Source: Criibacterium bergeronii
GTDB lineage: Bacteria; Bacillota; Clostridia; Peptostreptococcales; Filifactoraceae
DNA length: 64,000 nucleotides
Assembly (NCBI RefSeq): GCF_001693775.2
Contig: NZ_MBEW02000001.1
Coordinates: 1 to 64,000 of the forward strand
Direction: 5' to 3'
Positions 37,348 to 45,474 of the stretch are shown piece by piece; the stretch's first letter is position 1, and the number at the start of each line of letters is the position of its first letter. A program made the translations under genes and the position numbers. The notes beneath the pieces are model-generated. The model did not search any database and had not been told where the DNA came from. It saw only the letters and a list, made by a program, of their open reading frames with translations.

Positions 37348-37999
37348 ATTTTTTTAACTTTCCGTATTCTATCTCATATACTGATTTACAATATTTTTTT
37401 AAATTTTTTATATCATGACTAATAATTATTATGGTAATATTATCATTTTCATTTATAGTTTTCAATGTCTCATAAATCAAAAGAGAAGAATTTTTATCAA
37501 CACCAGTGGTAGGCTCATCCAAAATCATAATATCAGGTTCACTGACAAGAGCCTTGGCAAGCATAACCTTTTGTCTTTGTCCGCCCGAAAGCTCAGAAAT
37601 TAATCTTTTGGCAAAGTCCTCCATACCAACTAAGCTAAGAGCCTCCATGACTCTTAGCTTATGAGTATTGTTTGCAAATTTGAACGGACCTATCTTAGGA
37701 TATAGCCCTAACATTACTATTTCTAAAACAGTTGCGGGAAAGTTTACAGATTTTTTGTCCTGCATCTGAGATACATAACTAATAACAGGTCTTTGCCCAT
37801 CAACATCAGTCACTTGTACTGTGCCGTTTTGCACCTTTAGTATGCCTGCAATCAACTTAATCAAAGTAGACTTACCTGCACCATTACTACCTATAATGCC
37901 TATAAAATCTCCTCTTTTTACCGATAGACTGATATCATCAAGCACATCAGTTTTTCCGTAGGAATATGATAGATTTTGAATGTTTATTAATTCTTCCAT
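37337..37999 (-). CDS. znuC: zinc ABC transporter ATP-binding protein ZnuC
   Basis: This 220-aa ATPase has Walker A IIGSNGAGKSTLIKLI, signature ELSGGQRQKVMLAKAL, Walker B IMILDEPTTGVD and the switch His (IISHDIKNL). Length and neighbours fit the metal ABC-3 family. It lies 50 nt downstream of znuA. Confidence 0.95.
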   Translation of the reverse strand: MEELINIQNLSYSYGKTDVLDDISLSVKRGDFIGIIGSNGAGKSTLIKLIAGILKVQNGTVQVTDVDGQRPVISYVSQMQDKKSVNFPATVLEIVMLGLYPKIGPFKFANNTHKLRVMEALSLVGMEDFAKRLISELSGGQRQKVMLAKALVSEPDIMILDEPTTGVDKNSSLLIYETLKTINENDNITIIIISHDIKNLKKYCKSVYEIEYGKLKKYDI

Positions 38000-38049
38000 T
38001 TTTACTCTTTACTAGTTAAAGTTTAGTTGGTTATTTAAAAAAAGTGGTT

Positions 38050-39057
38050 TTATTTAAAAGAATTAACTATTTTATCCAAGTTCTTGTTCATTATTGATAG
38101 ATAGTCTTCACCCGCATCTTCAGCCTCTTTAGTCAGTCCTTCTAGTGGGTCTAGCACGTCAACTGTCGCACCGGTTTCTTTAGAGATGCTATCAACAGTT
38201 TTTGAAGATGAAAGGGTTTCTTGGAATATAGTTTTTATATTGTTATCTTTTATATATTGTATAATATTTTTCATTGTAGCTGGATCAGGCTCAGAGTCTT
38301 CAAACACTCCTTCTATACCCATTTGAGTTAGACCATAATCTCTGCACAAATATGCAAATGCTTCGTGAGAAGTAACTAGACCTCTACCTTGAAAATCTTT
38401 TAATTTTTCTGCGTAGGCTTTGTCTGTATCCTGTAATTTTTTAATGTATTCTTCGTAATTTTTTTCATAAAAATCCTTGTTTGTCGGGTCTTTTTCAACT
38501 AAGGCATTTTTTATATTTGTAACCTGCATTTGTGCCTCTTTAAGTCCTAGCCAAATGTGTGGGTCATACATCCCATGTTCGTGGTGGTGATGTTCTTCGC
38601 CTTCGTGTTCTTCATGCGCCTCTTCGCATTCATGTTCATGCTCATCAGCATCTTCTTGATGTTCATTCTTTATTAGATCTATACCTTCAGATGTGTCTAC
38701 ATAAGATATTTTATCATTAGTGACCGCACCTTTTGCATCTTCAATCCAGCTTTCCATACCTGCACCATTATAAATCAATAGGTCTGCTTTTTCAAGAGTT
38801 ACCATATTATCTGAAGACAATTCAAATCCATGTGGCTCAGTACCTGCAGGTACAATATTTACTAAGTCAACTTTATCTCCTGCGATTTTCTTAGTAAAAT
38901 CGTATATTGGATACATTGAGGCAACTACTTTGATTTTATCGCTTGAGTCTGCCCCATTTGATTGAGTGTCGACTGCTTGGTCTTTTTTTGGAGTACAAGC
39001 ACCTAGCATTGCTGTAGCTACAGCTAATGATAATATTTTTACAAAAGTTTTTTTCAT
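38050..39057 (-). CDS. znuA: zinc-binding lipoprotein ZnuA
   Basis: This 335-aa cluster A-I substrate-binding protein has a lipoprotein signal with lipobox LGAC (Cys at residue 21). A His/Glu-rich loop (about residues 137-163, with HEHECEEAHEEHEG then HHHHEHG) sits before the metal-ligand helix GMYDPHIWLG; later ligands lie in the VTSHEAFAYL segment. Such a loop is typical of zinc importers. I did not find a clear Zur box in the upstream 85 nt. Confidence 0.95.
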   Translation of the reverse strand: MKKTFVKILSLAVATAMLGACTPKKDQAVDTQSNGADSSDKIKVVASMYPIYDFTKKIAGDKVDLVNIVPAGTEPHGFELSSDNMVTLEKADLLIYNGAGMESWIEDAKGAVTNDKISYVDTSEGIDLIKNEHQEDADEHEHECEEAHEEHEGEEHHHHEHGMYDPHIWLGLKEAQMQVTNIKNALVEKDPTNKDFYEKNYEEYIKKLQDTDKAYAEKLKDFQGRGLVTSHEAFAYLCRDYGLTQMGIEGVFEDSEPDPATMKNIIQYIKDNNIKTIFQETLSSSKTVDSISKETGATVDVLDPLEGLTKEAEDAGEDYLSIMNKNLDKIVNSFK

Positions 39058-39144
39058 TTCTTACTCCTAAATCTTAAACTTTGAATAAAATAATATAAAA
39101 TAGAAACCAAAAAGCTTTGAAAATTCATAAATAAATTTACGTTT

Positions 39145-39217
39145 TCTTATATAACTCAGTAGGTAGAGCACTGCCTTGGTAAGGCGGATGTCGCTTGTTT
39201 AAATCTGCTTGTAAAAT
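39145..39217 (+). pseudogene. degenerate tRNA-Thr copy
   Basis: This segment aligns along its whole length with the intact tRNA-Thr at 39883-39958, in opposite orientation. The anticodon arm is kept (CTGCC, TTGGTAA, GGCGG; anticodon GGT). The acceptor stem and D stem each have a mismatch, the T stem has two (GCTTG against CTGCT), the T loop reads TTTAAAT instead of TTCAAGT, and no CCA is encoded. It is very likely non-functional. Confidence 0.8.
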
Positions 39218-39561
39218 TTATTTTGAATTATTTTTTGACTTGGTAATTAAATTATATAAATTTAGTTAATACAATTAAATAAGTTCTTAATGCAACTTAT
39301 TTGTAACAAACAATATATTATTATATAACTAAATTTTTATATGTCAATCAAATAAACATTATTTTAATCGTTTAATTGCAATTGTTTTAAGAATTATTTT
39401 TCTATTTTTTTCATATTTTTTAATTATTTTTTTAATAAAAAAAGACCTATCTAATTTCTATGGTCTTGATAAAAAATTCAATAAAATAATTTTTCTTGTC
39501 TTGTTACGTTTTTTGTTACGTTTCACTTTGCATTTTTATCTTGTTGTGGTATAATTATAAA

Positions 39562-39650
39562 ACAGAAAAGTAAACCTATTCGGTTTGCCACTATTTTAGA
39601 TTTTTAAATCTTTAAAAACCGTTGTAATGGGCATACAGCGGTTTTTTTAT
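39562..39650 (+). ncRNA. antisense RNA antitoxin of the type I module (predicted)
   Basis: TGGTATAAT (TATAAT at 39550-39555) is an extended -10 element, with a TTTGCA -35 at 39527. An RNA from about 39562 would end at the hairpin AAAACCG...CGGTTTT with T-run at about 39610-39648. That hairpin is also the end of the toxin mRNA on the other strand, so the two RNAs overlap by their 3' ends, the layout of TxpA/RatA in B. subtilis. Expression is inferred. Confidence 0.6.
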
Positions 39651-39652
39651 GC

Positions 39653-39742
39653 TTACTTTTTCTTTTCTTGAAAAAGGGCAATTACTTGTAATATCAAATC
39701 TATTGACATTATAACAGCTGTTATAACTTCATATTTTGACAT
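39653..39742 (-). CDS. type I toxin peptide, holin-like family
   Basis: This 29-aa peptide begins MSKYEVITAV, has one hydrophobic helix (residues 5-24) and ends QEKKK. The start M-x-x-YE and basic end match the TxpA/BsrG and 'putative holin-like toxin' peptides of Firmicutes, which damage the membrane when overproduced. GGGGGTGA lies 6 nt before the ATG, and CAATCT/AGATTG just upstream forms a hairpin next to it that could limit translation. The stop is 3 nt from the antisense RNA end. Confidence 0.75.
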   Translation of the reverse strand: MSKYEVITAVIMSIDLILQVIALFQEKKK

Positions 39743-39806
39743 ACAATCACCCCCAATCTAATTGAGATTGAGGCAAACCGGCTGTACTACTTTTCTCTTA
39801 TGCTAG

Positions 39807-39812
39807 ATTATA
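39807..39812 (-). promoter_or_regulatory. -10 element of the toxin promoter
   Basis: TATAAT on the minus strand, with TTGTAG 16 nt upstream as -35. It would give a leader of about 58 nt before the toxin start codon, including the CAATCT...AGATTG hairpin. Confidence 0.6.
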
Positions 39813-39852
39813 TCACAAAAGGCACTTGCTACAAAGAGCCTTTTTTATTTTG

Positions 39853-39878
39853 AAAAAAATAACCCCCTAAGGGGTTAT
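39853..39878 (-). terminator. terminator of tRNA-Thr
   Basis: On the minus strand, AACCCCTTAGGGGGTT forms a tight hairpin followed by seven T. It starts 5 nt past the tRNA CCA end. Confidence 0.85.
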
Positions 39879-39882
39879 AAAA

Positions 39883-39958
39883 TGGAGCTTACGAGCGGAC
39901 TTGAACCGCCGACCTCCGCCTTACCAAGGCGGTGCTCTACCGACTGAGCCACATAAGC
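39883..39958 (-). tRNA. tRNA-Thr (GGT)
   Basis: A 76-nt cloverleaf: acceptor GCTTATG with CGTAAGC, D arm GCTC...GAGC, anticodon stem CCGCC/GGCGG with loop TTGGTAA (anticodon GGT), T arm GGCGG TTCAAGT CCGCT, then T and an encoded CCA. It reads threonine ACC/ACU codons. It is a single gene with a terminator. Confidence 0.97.
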
Positions 39959-40170
39959 AAATGTATAGTTATTTTATACATTTAATGCGTATTTGTCAAG
40001 CTGTATATATCAGTATTTTTAAAAGACATCAAAAGTGGCTTAATTTAAACATTAGTCACTTTTTAGTTTTATAGATTTCGTGTAATTTATTTCATTTAAA
40101 TATATTCACTTTTCAATATTTTTTTGGTTTAATGACATTGTTGTCAAATATTATTTTGTGTTTTTATTTT

Positions 40171-41472
40171 TTATCTAAAATTTAATCCAGCAGTGTATCC
40201 TGTACTAAATGCAATTTGCAAGTTGTATCCTCCACTTTGTGCATCAATATCTAGACATTCTCCAGCAAAATACAGATTATCTATTCCTTTGAAATTCATT
40301 GTTTTTGGTGAAATTTGTAAAATATCAATACCTCCCTTGGTGACTGTAGCTGAGCTGATATTGCCATAATTTTTTACTTGAAGTCTATGCTCTTTTATTT
40401 CCTGTAAAATTTTTAGCTTTTGCTCTTTTTTTAGATTATTTACATCTGTTTTGTCATATTTTTCTAATAAAAATTTGCATAGCCTATGTGGCAAATATTG
40501 TGAAAGTTTAGTTTTTAGTAATTGTTTCTGATTATTAAACAGCAGATTTTCCAGCTGTTCACTAGAAATACTTGGTAAAAAATCAAGCTTTATAAAAATC
40601 GGTTTTGATTTATAGGTTATATATTTTTGCTTTTCAGCTAATTTTTTATCTGTTTTATAAGGAAAGCAATTATCTATTTTCATATCATTTATGTCTTGAA
40701 ATCCTGAAATCTTGCCGGTCAATTTTATTACACACGGTCCACTTATTCCATTTTTTGTAAAAAGCATATCCGATGTCTGAGCATATATTTTATCTCCTAC
40801 GTCAGCTGAGACCGTTACATTTTGTATAGATAATCCCTGTAACTCACTGTAGTCCTCTACTGTATCTATACCGGTTAGACTTGGATACATTTTTGTTATT
40901 TTTATATTTTTTTGCTTTAACAGCTTAAATGTTTTATTTATAGTGTAAGACAATCCTCCTGTTGCAATTATTACATAATCAAAATCATTTTTATATTCAT
41001 ATTTTCCATTTGTGGTTTTTAAAGAAGAAACCATTTTTTTGCCATCTTCATCAGAAATTTCAAAGTCAATCAATTCTTCACCAGTGTGAATTTTTACATC
41101 TTTGTTTTCCAATTGTCTTATAAATGAATTGACTAATTTTTGAGCACTTTCATTGGCAGGATAAGCCTTATTGCCCTCACACTTTACTCCTACTCCAATT
41201 TTTTCTAAATATGCAATCATATCGTAATTACTAAAATTAGAAAAAGCACTGTAAAAAAATTTGGCATTTGTATTTATATTATCAAAAAAATCTTCTTTAG
41301 AGTCTAAATTTGTTACATTACACCTACCTGAGCCAGTAATTGCTAATTTTTGTCCTAATGCTTTATTTTTTTCTATAATTATTACATCATTTTCTTCAGT
41401 TTTTGCAGTCAATGCAGCAAATATTCCCGCTGCCCCGCCACCTATTATTAAAATAGTTTTTTGTTTTTTCAT
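40171..41472 (-). CDS. FAD-dependent oxidoreductase, HI0933/YhiN family
   Basis: This 433-aa flavoprotein has the dinucleotide-binding motif IIGGGAAGIFAAL at residues 8-20, the family's GSGRCNVTNLD, the mid-chain ATGGLSY motif and the C-terminal GECLDIDAQSGGYNLQIAFS. These are the hallmarks of BaiN/HI0933-like aminoacetone-oxidase-family proteins; the substrate is uncertain. It stands alone, with the decayed transposase just upstream. Confidence 0.92.
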   Translation of the reverse strand: MKKQKTILIIGGGAAGIFAALTAKTEENDVIIIEKNKALGQKLAITGSGRCNVTNLDSKEDFFDNINTNAKFFYSAFSNFSNYDMIAYLEKIGVGVKCEGNKAYPANESAQKLVNSFIRQLENKDVKIHTGEELIDFEISDEDGKKMVSSLKTTNGKYEYKNDFDYVIIATGGLSYTINKTFKLLKQKNIKITKMYPSLTGIDTVEDYSELQGLSIQNVTVSADVGDKIYAQTSDMLFTKNGISGPCVIKLTGKISGFQDINDMKIDNCFPYKTDKKLAEKQKYITYKSKPIFIKLDFLPSISSEQLENLLFNNQKQLLKTKLSQYLPHRLCKFLLEKYDKTDVNNLKKEQKLKILQEIKEHRLQVKNYGNISSATVTKGGIDILQISPKTMNFKGIDNLYFAGECLDIDAQSGGYNLQIAFSTGYTAGLNFR

Positions 41473-41481
41473 TTTTTGTCC

Positions 41482-41998
41482 TTAATTTTTATTTTTGTAT
41501 TCGCTTATGTGATAACATGGTACTTGCGGTCTTGTTCCTTTTTTACACCAACAATATTTTGGTTTATTTATCCTTGCAAAGCCTGCTTAATCTTCAAACA
41601 TTAGTCTATTTTTATTTTCACGACAATAGTTTTCCAACTCTTTTGCTGTTTCTTTAATTTTTTTGAGGTTTCTATAACATCTTCGCTTGCTTTATTTAGA
41701 TGTTTACTTCTTGGCATTATTTTTCTATATCCATGTATTTTAAATACTCTGTAAATATAAGTATCTGCTGTTATTTTTTTATTTCTTCATAAAATACTAT
41801 TTTTATTCTTTTTGCATCTAATATTTGTCCTTTATTCATTGTTTTTTTAAACTTTAATAGTATTTCTTTTTTTGTTCAACTGTTAAATACTTGTTGTTTC
41901 CGCCTTTATAATTATTTTTGCTATTATTACTTTTTCTTATTTCTTCTACTTTGTTATATTCTTGTTTGGTTACTTCATATATTTTTTTATAAGATATA
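41482..41998 (-). pseudogene. remnant of an IS630-type transposase
   Basis: Pieces in several frames follow IS630 family order on the minus strand: N-terminal KKIYEVTKQEYNKVEE, then NNKYLTVEQKKKY, PRSKHLNKAS, and LMFED-AGFARINKPKYCW with CKKGTRPQVPCYH. Many stops and shifts interrupt it, including a stop in the catalytic FEDEA motif. A stretch of the N-terminal helix-turn-helix part and everything after the central DDE block is missing. No terminal inverted repeats were identified. Confidence 0.85.
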
Positions 41999-42129
41999 TT
42001 ATACTACAAATTTAAAGGGAAATCAGTATAAGAGTAGGAATATATGCCTTACTTTAAATAAACAGGAATTATTACAAAATTTGAATATACCATTATAATA
42101 TTGTAGAATTTTAGTATAAATTTATAACA

Positions 42130-42168
42130 AAAAAAACTGATAGGTTGAAATCTACCAGTTCTTTTTTG
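42130..42168 (-). terminator. terminator of the CAMP-factor gene
   Basis: ACTGATAGGTTGAAATCTACCAGT forms a stem with AC-TGGTAGAT/ATC-style pairing and a run of T on the minus side. It lies 16-54 nt past the stop codon. Confidence 0.8.
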
Positions 42169-42183
42169 TTATCGATTTATATA

Positions 42184-42936
42184 TTACTTAGCTTGTGCTA
42201 TAGCTTCTTTTAATGCTTCATCCAAATCTTTTATAGCTTGTTCCACATCAGCTACTGTACTTCTCAAGCTTAGTTGTACTCCTACAGCGTTTGTTATTTT
42301 TTTATTAAGTTCGTTATATACTTTGAAAGGTACTTTTCCTAGCACTTTGCTATCTCTTTCAAATCTTGTGTTCCATATAGCAGAATCTAAAGCTTTTTTT
42401 ACATAAATAGTTGCTTTGTCTGTAGATGTAACGTCTGCCATACCTCTTGCTTTTTCTATTACCGCTTGTAATTTATCTATTTCGCCTTTTACTTCGTCAG
42501 TGCCAGCAAAAGGATTAGCTGCAATTATTATAGCTTTTGTTATTTCTGCACCTATTTCTATATGAGCTTGTCTTACTTTTTTATTTAAATCATTTGATGC
42601 AGTAGCTATAGTTTTTGATATTTCAGTGAATAATTCCAATCTTGCCCCTATTGAATCAAGGTCGTATATAGTTTCTGTATTAAAACGTTCTCCGTTAAAA
42701 GGTGTAGCCACTTCTTCTACTTGGGCTTGCATTTTATCTAATTCAGTAGCTAATTGAGCAGCGTATTGTTCATATTCGCTACCAGCCACTTCAGCTTCAA
42801 CTGCTTCTACTTCAGACTCAACTTGATTATATTTAGTTTGCACTGGAGCTTCTGCAAATGCTCTTTGATTTAAAATCGCTGTTCCACCAAATACCATAGA
42901 TAATGCCAATGTTAAAGATATGACTTTTCTTTTCAT
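42184..42936 (-). CDS. secreted CAMP factor (cohemolysin) homologue
   Basis: This 250-aa protein has a signal peptide (MKRKVISLTLALSM..., likely cut after AFA near residue 27). The mature part is helical and carries blocks that I recognise from streptococcal and cutibacterial CAMP factors: IYDLDSIGARLELFTE, an ITKAI...NPFAGTDEVK block, DKATIYVKKALD, IWNTRFERDSKVL and VYNELNKKITNAVGVQL. CAMP factors form pores in membranes already weakened by sphingomyelinase. I start at ATG 42936, with GGAGG upstream. It is a single gene with a terminator; a role in host contact is inference. Confidence 0.92.
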   Translation of the reverse strand: MKRKVISLTLALSMVFGGTAILNQRAFAEAPVQTKYNQVESEVEAVEAEVAGSEYEQYAAQLATELDKMQAQVEEVATPFNGERFNTETIYDLDSIGARLELFTEISKTIATASNDLNKKVRQAHIEIGAEITKAIIIAANPFAGTDEVKGEIDKLQAVIEKARGMADVTSTDKATIYVKKALDSAIWNTRFERDSKVLGKVPFKVYNELNKKITNAVGVQLSLRSTVADVEQAIKDLDEALKEAIAQAK

Positions 42937-43443
42937 AATTACCTCCATAAAATATTTAACAAAAAGTATTCTTATCATTTTGTATACACATAAAAATAAT
43001 ATTTATAAATACATCGAAAAAAGTTTATTCGGTGTATTGTATTAAAAATAATAGCATTTCAAGAAAAAAAAGTAAATAGTCTTTTTATACTCATTTTGCA
43101 AGCATAATTACTCTCTTATGCAATAAATTTGTGATTAATTTGTAATTAAATTATACTAAAAAAATACATGAAATAACGTTATTCAAAAATAATAAAACCT
43201 ATAAATTATTATATTTTCAATCTTTTTTATAAAAATATTTTCCATCACAAACTTTTTATACAATATGAAATTTTTCCTAGAAAAAACTTCAAAATAAATA
43301 TTTTAATTATTGATAATGTCAAAAACCATTCCCAAAAAATATAAATGTATGTTATAATATTTCTATCGAAAGAGGATAGCTTTAAGATAATTTATTTTAT
43401 TATATTTATTCTCTTACCCCAGTATAAAGGCGAGGAAATTAAG
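42937..43443. other. A+T-rich gap between the CAMP factor and pyrH
   Basis: Very A+T-rich, divergent promoter region with no open frame of note. TGTTATAAT, with TATAAT at 43353-43358, is an extended -10 for pyrH; the leader of about 80 nt after it contains a small hairpin (CTATC/GATAG). No clear promoter for the CAMP gene was picked out. Confidence 0.6.
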
Positions 43444-44142
43444 ATGCAAAAATATAAAAGAATCCTTCTCAAGATGAGCGGTGAGGCTCTTTCTGGAGAA
43501 AAAGGCTTTGGATTTGATGAAGGTATGCTAGAAAAAGTTGCCAAAGAAGTTAAAAGCATTGTCGACCAAAAAGTCGAAGTGGCAATTGTTGTTGGCGGCG
43601 GTAACTTTTTTAGAGGCAGAAGTGGTAAAGATATGGAAAGAGCTCAAGCCGACTATATAGGTATGCTGGCTACCGTTATGAATTCCTTGGCATTACAATC
43701 GTACTTAGAAGGTGTCGGTATAGACACTAGAGTTCAAACTGCAATTGACATGAGACAAATAGCTGAGCCATATATCAGAAGAAGAGCTATAAGACATTTA
43801 GAAAAAGGTAGAGTAGTAATATTTTCTGCTGGTACAGGTAGCCCATATTTTTCTACAGATACAGCTGCAGCACTTAGAGCAGCAGAAATAGGTGCAGATG
43901 CCCTACTGCTAGCTAAAAATGTGGACGGTGTATATGACAAAGACCCTAACGAATTTGCTGACGCTAAGAAATATCAACATATCAGCTATATGGACGTTTT
44001 GTCACAAAACTTAAAGGTTATGGATTTAAGTGCAATCACACTTTGCATGGATAACAATATCCCGCTTAGAGTATTTTCTTTAAAATCAGAAAATATGCTT
44101 GATATTATCAATGGTTCTGAAGTAGGCACAATAGTAAACTAA
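43444..44142 (+). CDS. pyrH: UMP kinase
   Basis: This hexameric kinase turns UMP into UDP. The 232-aa protein starts [16 protein letters not shown] and has the glycine-rich [10 protein letters not shown] and a [17 protein letters not shown] motif. I use the ATG at 43444: GAGG lies upstream, and an earlier in-frame ATG at 43345 lies upstream of the predicted transcription start. It forms the usual pair with frr; tsf and rpsB are not upstream here. Confidence 0.97.
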   Translation: MQKYKRILLKMSGEALSGEKGFGFDEGMLEKVAKEVKSIVDQKVEVAIVVGGGNFFRGRSGKDMERAQADYIGMLATVMNSLALQSYLEGVGIDTRVQTAIDMRQIAEPYIRRRAIRHLEKGRVVIFSAGTGSPYFSTDTAAALRAAEIGADALLLAKNVDGVYDKDPNEFADAKKYQHISYMDVLSQNLKVMDLSAITLCMDNNIPLRVFSLKSENMLDIINGSEVGTIVN

Positions 44143-44175
44143 AATTTAATAAAATATAAATTTTCGGAGGATGAA

Positions 44176-44733
44176 ATGTTAAAAGAACAAATAAATCAAG
44201 TTAAGGATAAAATGGATAAAACCGTATCCGTTTTAGGTGATGACCTAGACACAATAAGAACAGGCAGAGCAAACCCAAAAATGCTTGACAAGGTTATGGT
44301 AGACTATTACGGCACTATGACACCTATAAAACAAATGGCACAAATCACTGTACCTGAGCCAAGAAGTTTACAAATTCAACCATGGGATAGAAGTAGCATA
44401 GGTCTAATTGATAAAGCAATCCAAATGGCAAACCTTGGATTTAATCCAACAAATGATGGCACAAGCCTTAGGATAAACATACCTCAGCTTACAAGTGAAA
44501 GAAGAACAGAGCTATGCAAGCAAGCTGAAAAAATTGGAGAAAATGCTAAGGTCGCTATCAGAAATATCAGACGTGATGCAAATGATGCAATCAAAAAAGC
44601 AGAAAAGAAAGACAGCTTACCTGAGGACGAAGTAAAAAATACTTTAGACGAAATCCAAACCCTTACTGATAAAGCAATAAAAGAAATCGACAAAAAAGTA
44701 TCTGAAAAAGAAAAAGATATTAAAGAGGTATAA
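44176..44733 (+). CDS. frr: ribosome recycling factor
   Basis: This 185-aa protein splits post-termination ribosomes with EF-G. It has the family pattern: LDTIRTGRANPKMLDKVMVD near residue 25, and a C-terminal helix with IRNIRRDANDAIKKAEK. It is full length and starts 33 nt after pyrH, with CGGAGG. Confidence 0.97.
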   Translation: MLKEQINQVKDKMDKTVSVLGDDLDTIRTGRANPKMLDKVMVDYYGTMTPIKQMAQITVPEPRSLQIQPWDRSSIGLIDKAIQMANLGFNPTNDGTSLRINIPQLTSERRTELCKQAEKIGENAKVAIRNIRRDANDAIKKAEKKDSLPEDEVKNTLDEIQTLTDKAIKEIDKKVSEKEKDIKEV

Positions 44734-44736
44734 GTC

Positions 44737-44949
44737 TTGGATTTAAAAAAATTTTCTTATGAATTGATTGGAAAAAATCCTGCTTATGTTCAGGAGTATC
44801 TGTCAAAATTAGGATATTTAGTTAAAATCCAAGCCTTAGAGCCAAAAAAGGATAAGGAGATTTTAACTGATGAAATTACAATCAATTTGAAAGAAGAAAC
44901 TGAAAATACAATCACAATAATAACATCTAAATTCAAAAAATATATATGA
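44737..44949 (+). CDS. small protein of unknown function after frr
   Basis: A 70-aa frame starting with TTG, 3 nt after the frr stop; AGAGGT at the end of frr serves as ribosome binding site. It begins MDLKKFSYELIGKNPAYVQE and is mixed charged/hydrophobic, soluble. I do not recognise it. Tight coupling to frr and the terminator right at its end suggest a real last gene of the pyrH-frr operon. Confidence 0.55.
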   Translation: MDLKKFSYELIGKNPAYVQEYLSKLGYLVKIQALEPKKDKEILTDEITINLKEETENTITIITSKFKKYI

Positions 44950-44970
44950 TGTACATCATATATATTTTTT
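44939..44970 (+). terminator. A+T-rich terminator of pyrH-frr
   Basis: ATATATGATGTACATCATATAT is a palindrome followed by TTTTTT. It overlaps the last codons of the 70-aa frame. Confidence 0.7.
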
Positions 44971-45009
44971 CATTATAAAATGTTTTGTAAAATTTATTAG
45001 GATAATGCT

Positions 45010-45474
45010 ATGTCAGTAAAAATAGTCGCAACAAATAAAAAAGCCAAATTCAATTACAATATAATTGAAAAATTTGAGGCTGGAATAGAATTAAAGGGAA
45101 CAGAGGTTAAATCCATTAGAAAAGGTAAGCTCAATCTTTCTGATGGCTTTGTTTCCATTGAAAAAGGTGAAATATTTTTGAAACAAGTTCACATCTCACC
45201 TTATGAGCAAGGCAATATTTTTAATGTAGACCCTCTAAGAATTAGAAAGCTCCTCCTACACAAAAAAGAAATAGTTTACCTCTTAGGTCAAGTAAAGCTA
45301 AAGGGGTACGCAATAATACCTCTTTGTGCATACTTTAGCTATGGAAAAGTTAAAATTGAGATTGCCTTGGTTCAAGGTAAGAAAAATTACGACAAAAGAG
45401 CAGATATGGCTAAAAAAGACCAACTCAGAAATATCGACAGGGCAATAAAGAATTTTAACAACAAGGAGAGGTAA
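45010..45474 (+). CDS. smpB: SsrA-binding protein SmpB
   Basis: This 154-aa OB-fold protein delivers tmRNA to stalled ribosomes. Motifs: [40 protein letters not shown], and a basic tail [20 protein letters not shown]. It is full length. The ssrA gene is not in this window. Its stop overlaps the MATE start codon by one base. Confidence 0.96.
   Translation: MSVKIVATNKKAKFNYNIIEKFEAGIELKGTEVKSIRKGKLNLSDGFVSIEKGEIFLKQVHISPYEQGNIFNVDPLRIRKLLLHKKEIVYLLGQVKLKGYAIIPLCAYFSYGKVKIEIALVQGKKNYDKRADMAKKDQLRNIDRAIKNFNNKER

Noticed and set aside
39058..39144. Zur box before znuA
   Set aside because: No convincing palindrome of the Zur type; zinc control of this operon cannot be supported from sequence alone.
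39145..39217. A second functional tRNA-Thr
   Set aside because: T stem and T loop are broken, acceptor and D stem each carry a mismatch, and no CCA is encoded.
39481..39530. Short direct repeats CTTGTTACGTTTT/TTGTTACGTTTC as an iteron or attachment site
   Set aside because: Only two short copies next to the antisense promoter; no other sign of integration or replication.
43345..43443. Upstream ATG as the start of pyrH
   Set aside because: The extension contains the likely -10 element at 43353-43358 and family members start near [10 protein letters not shown].
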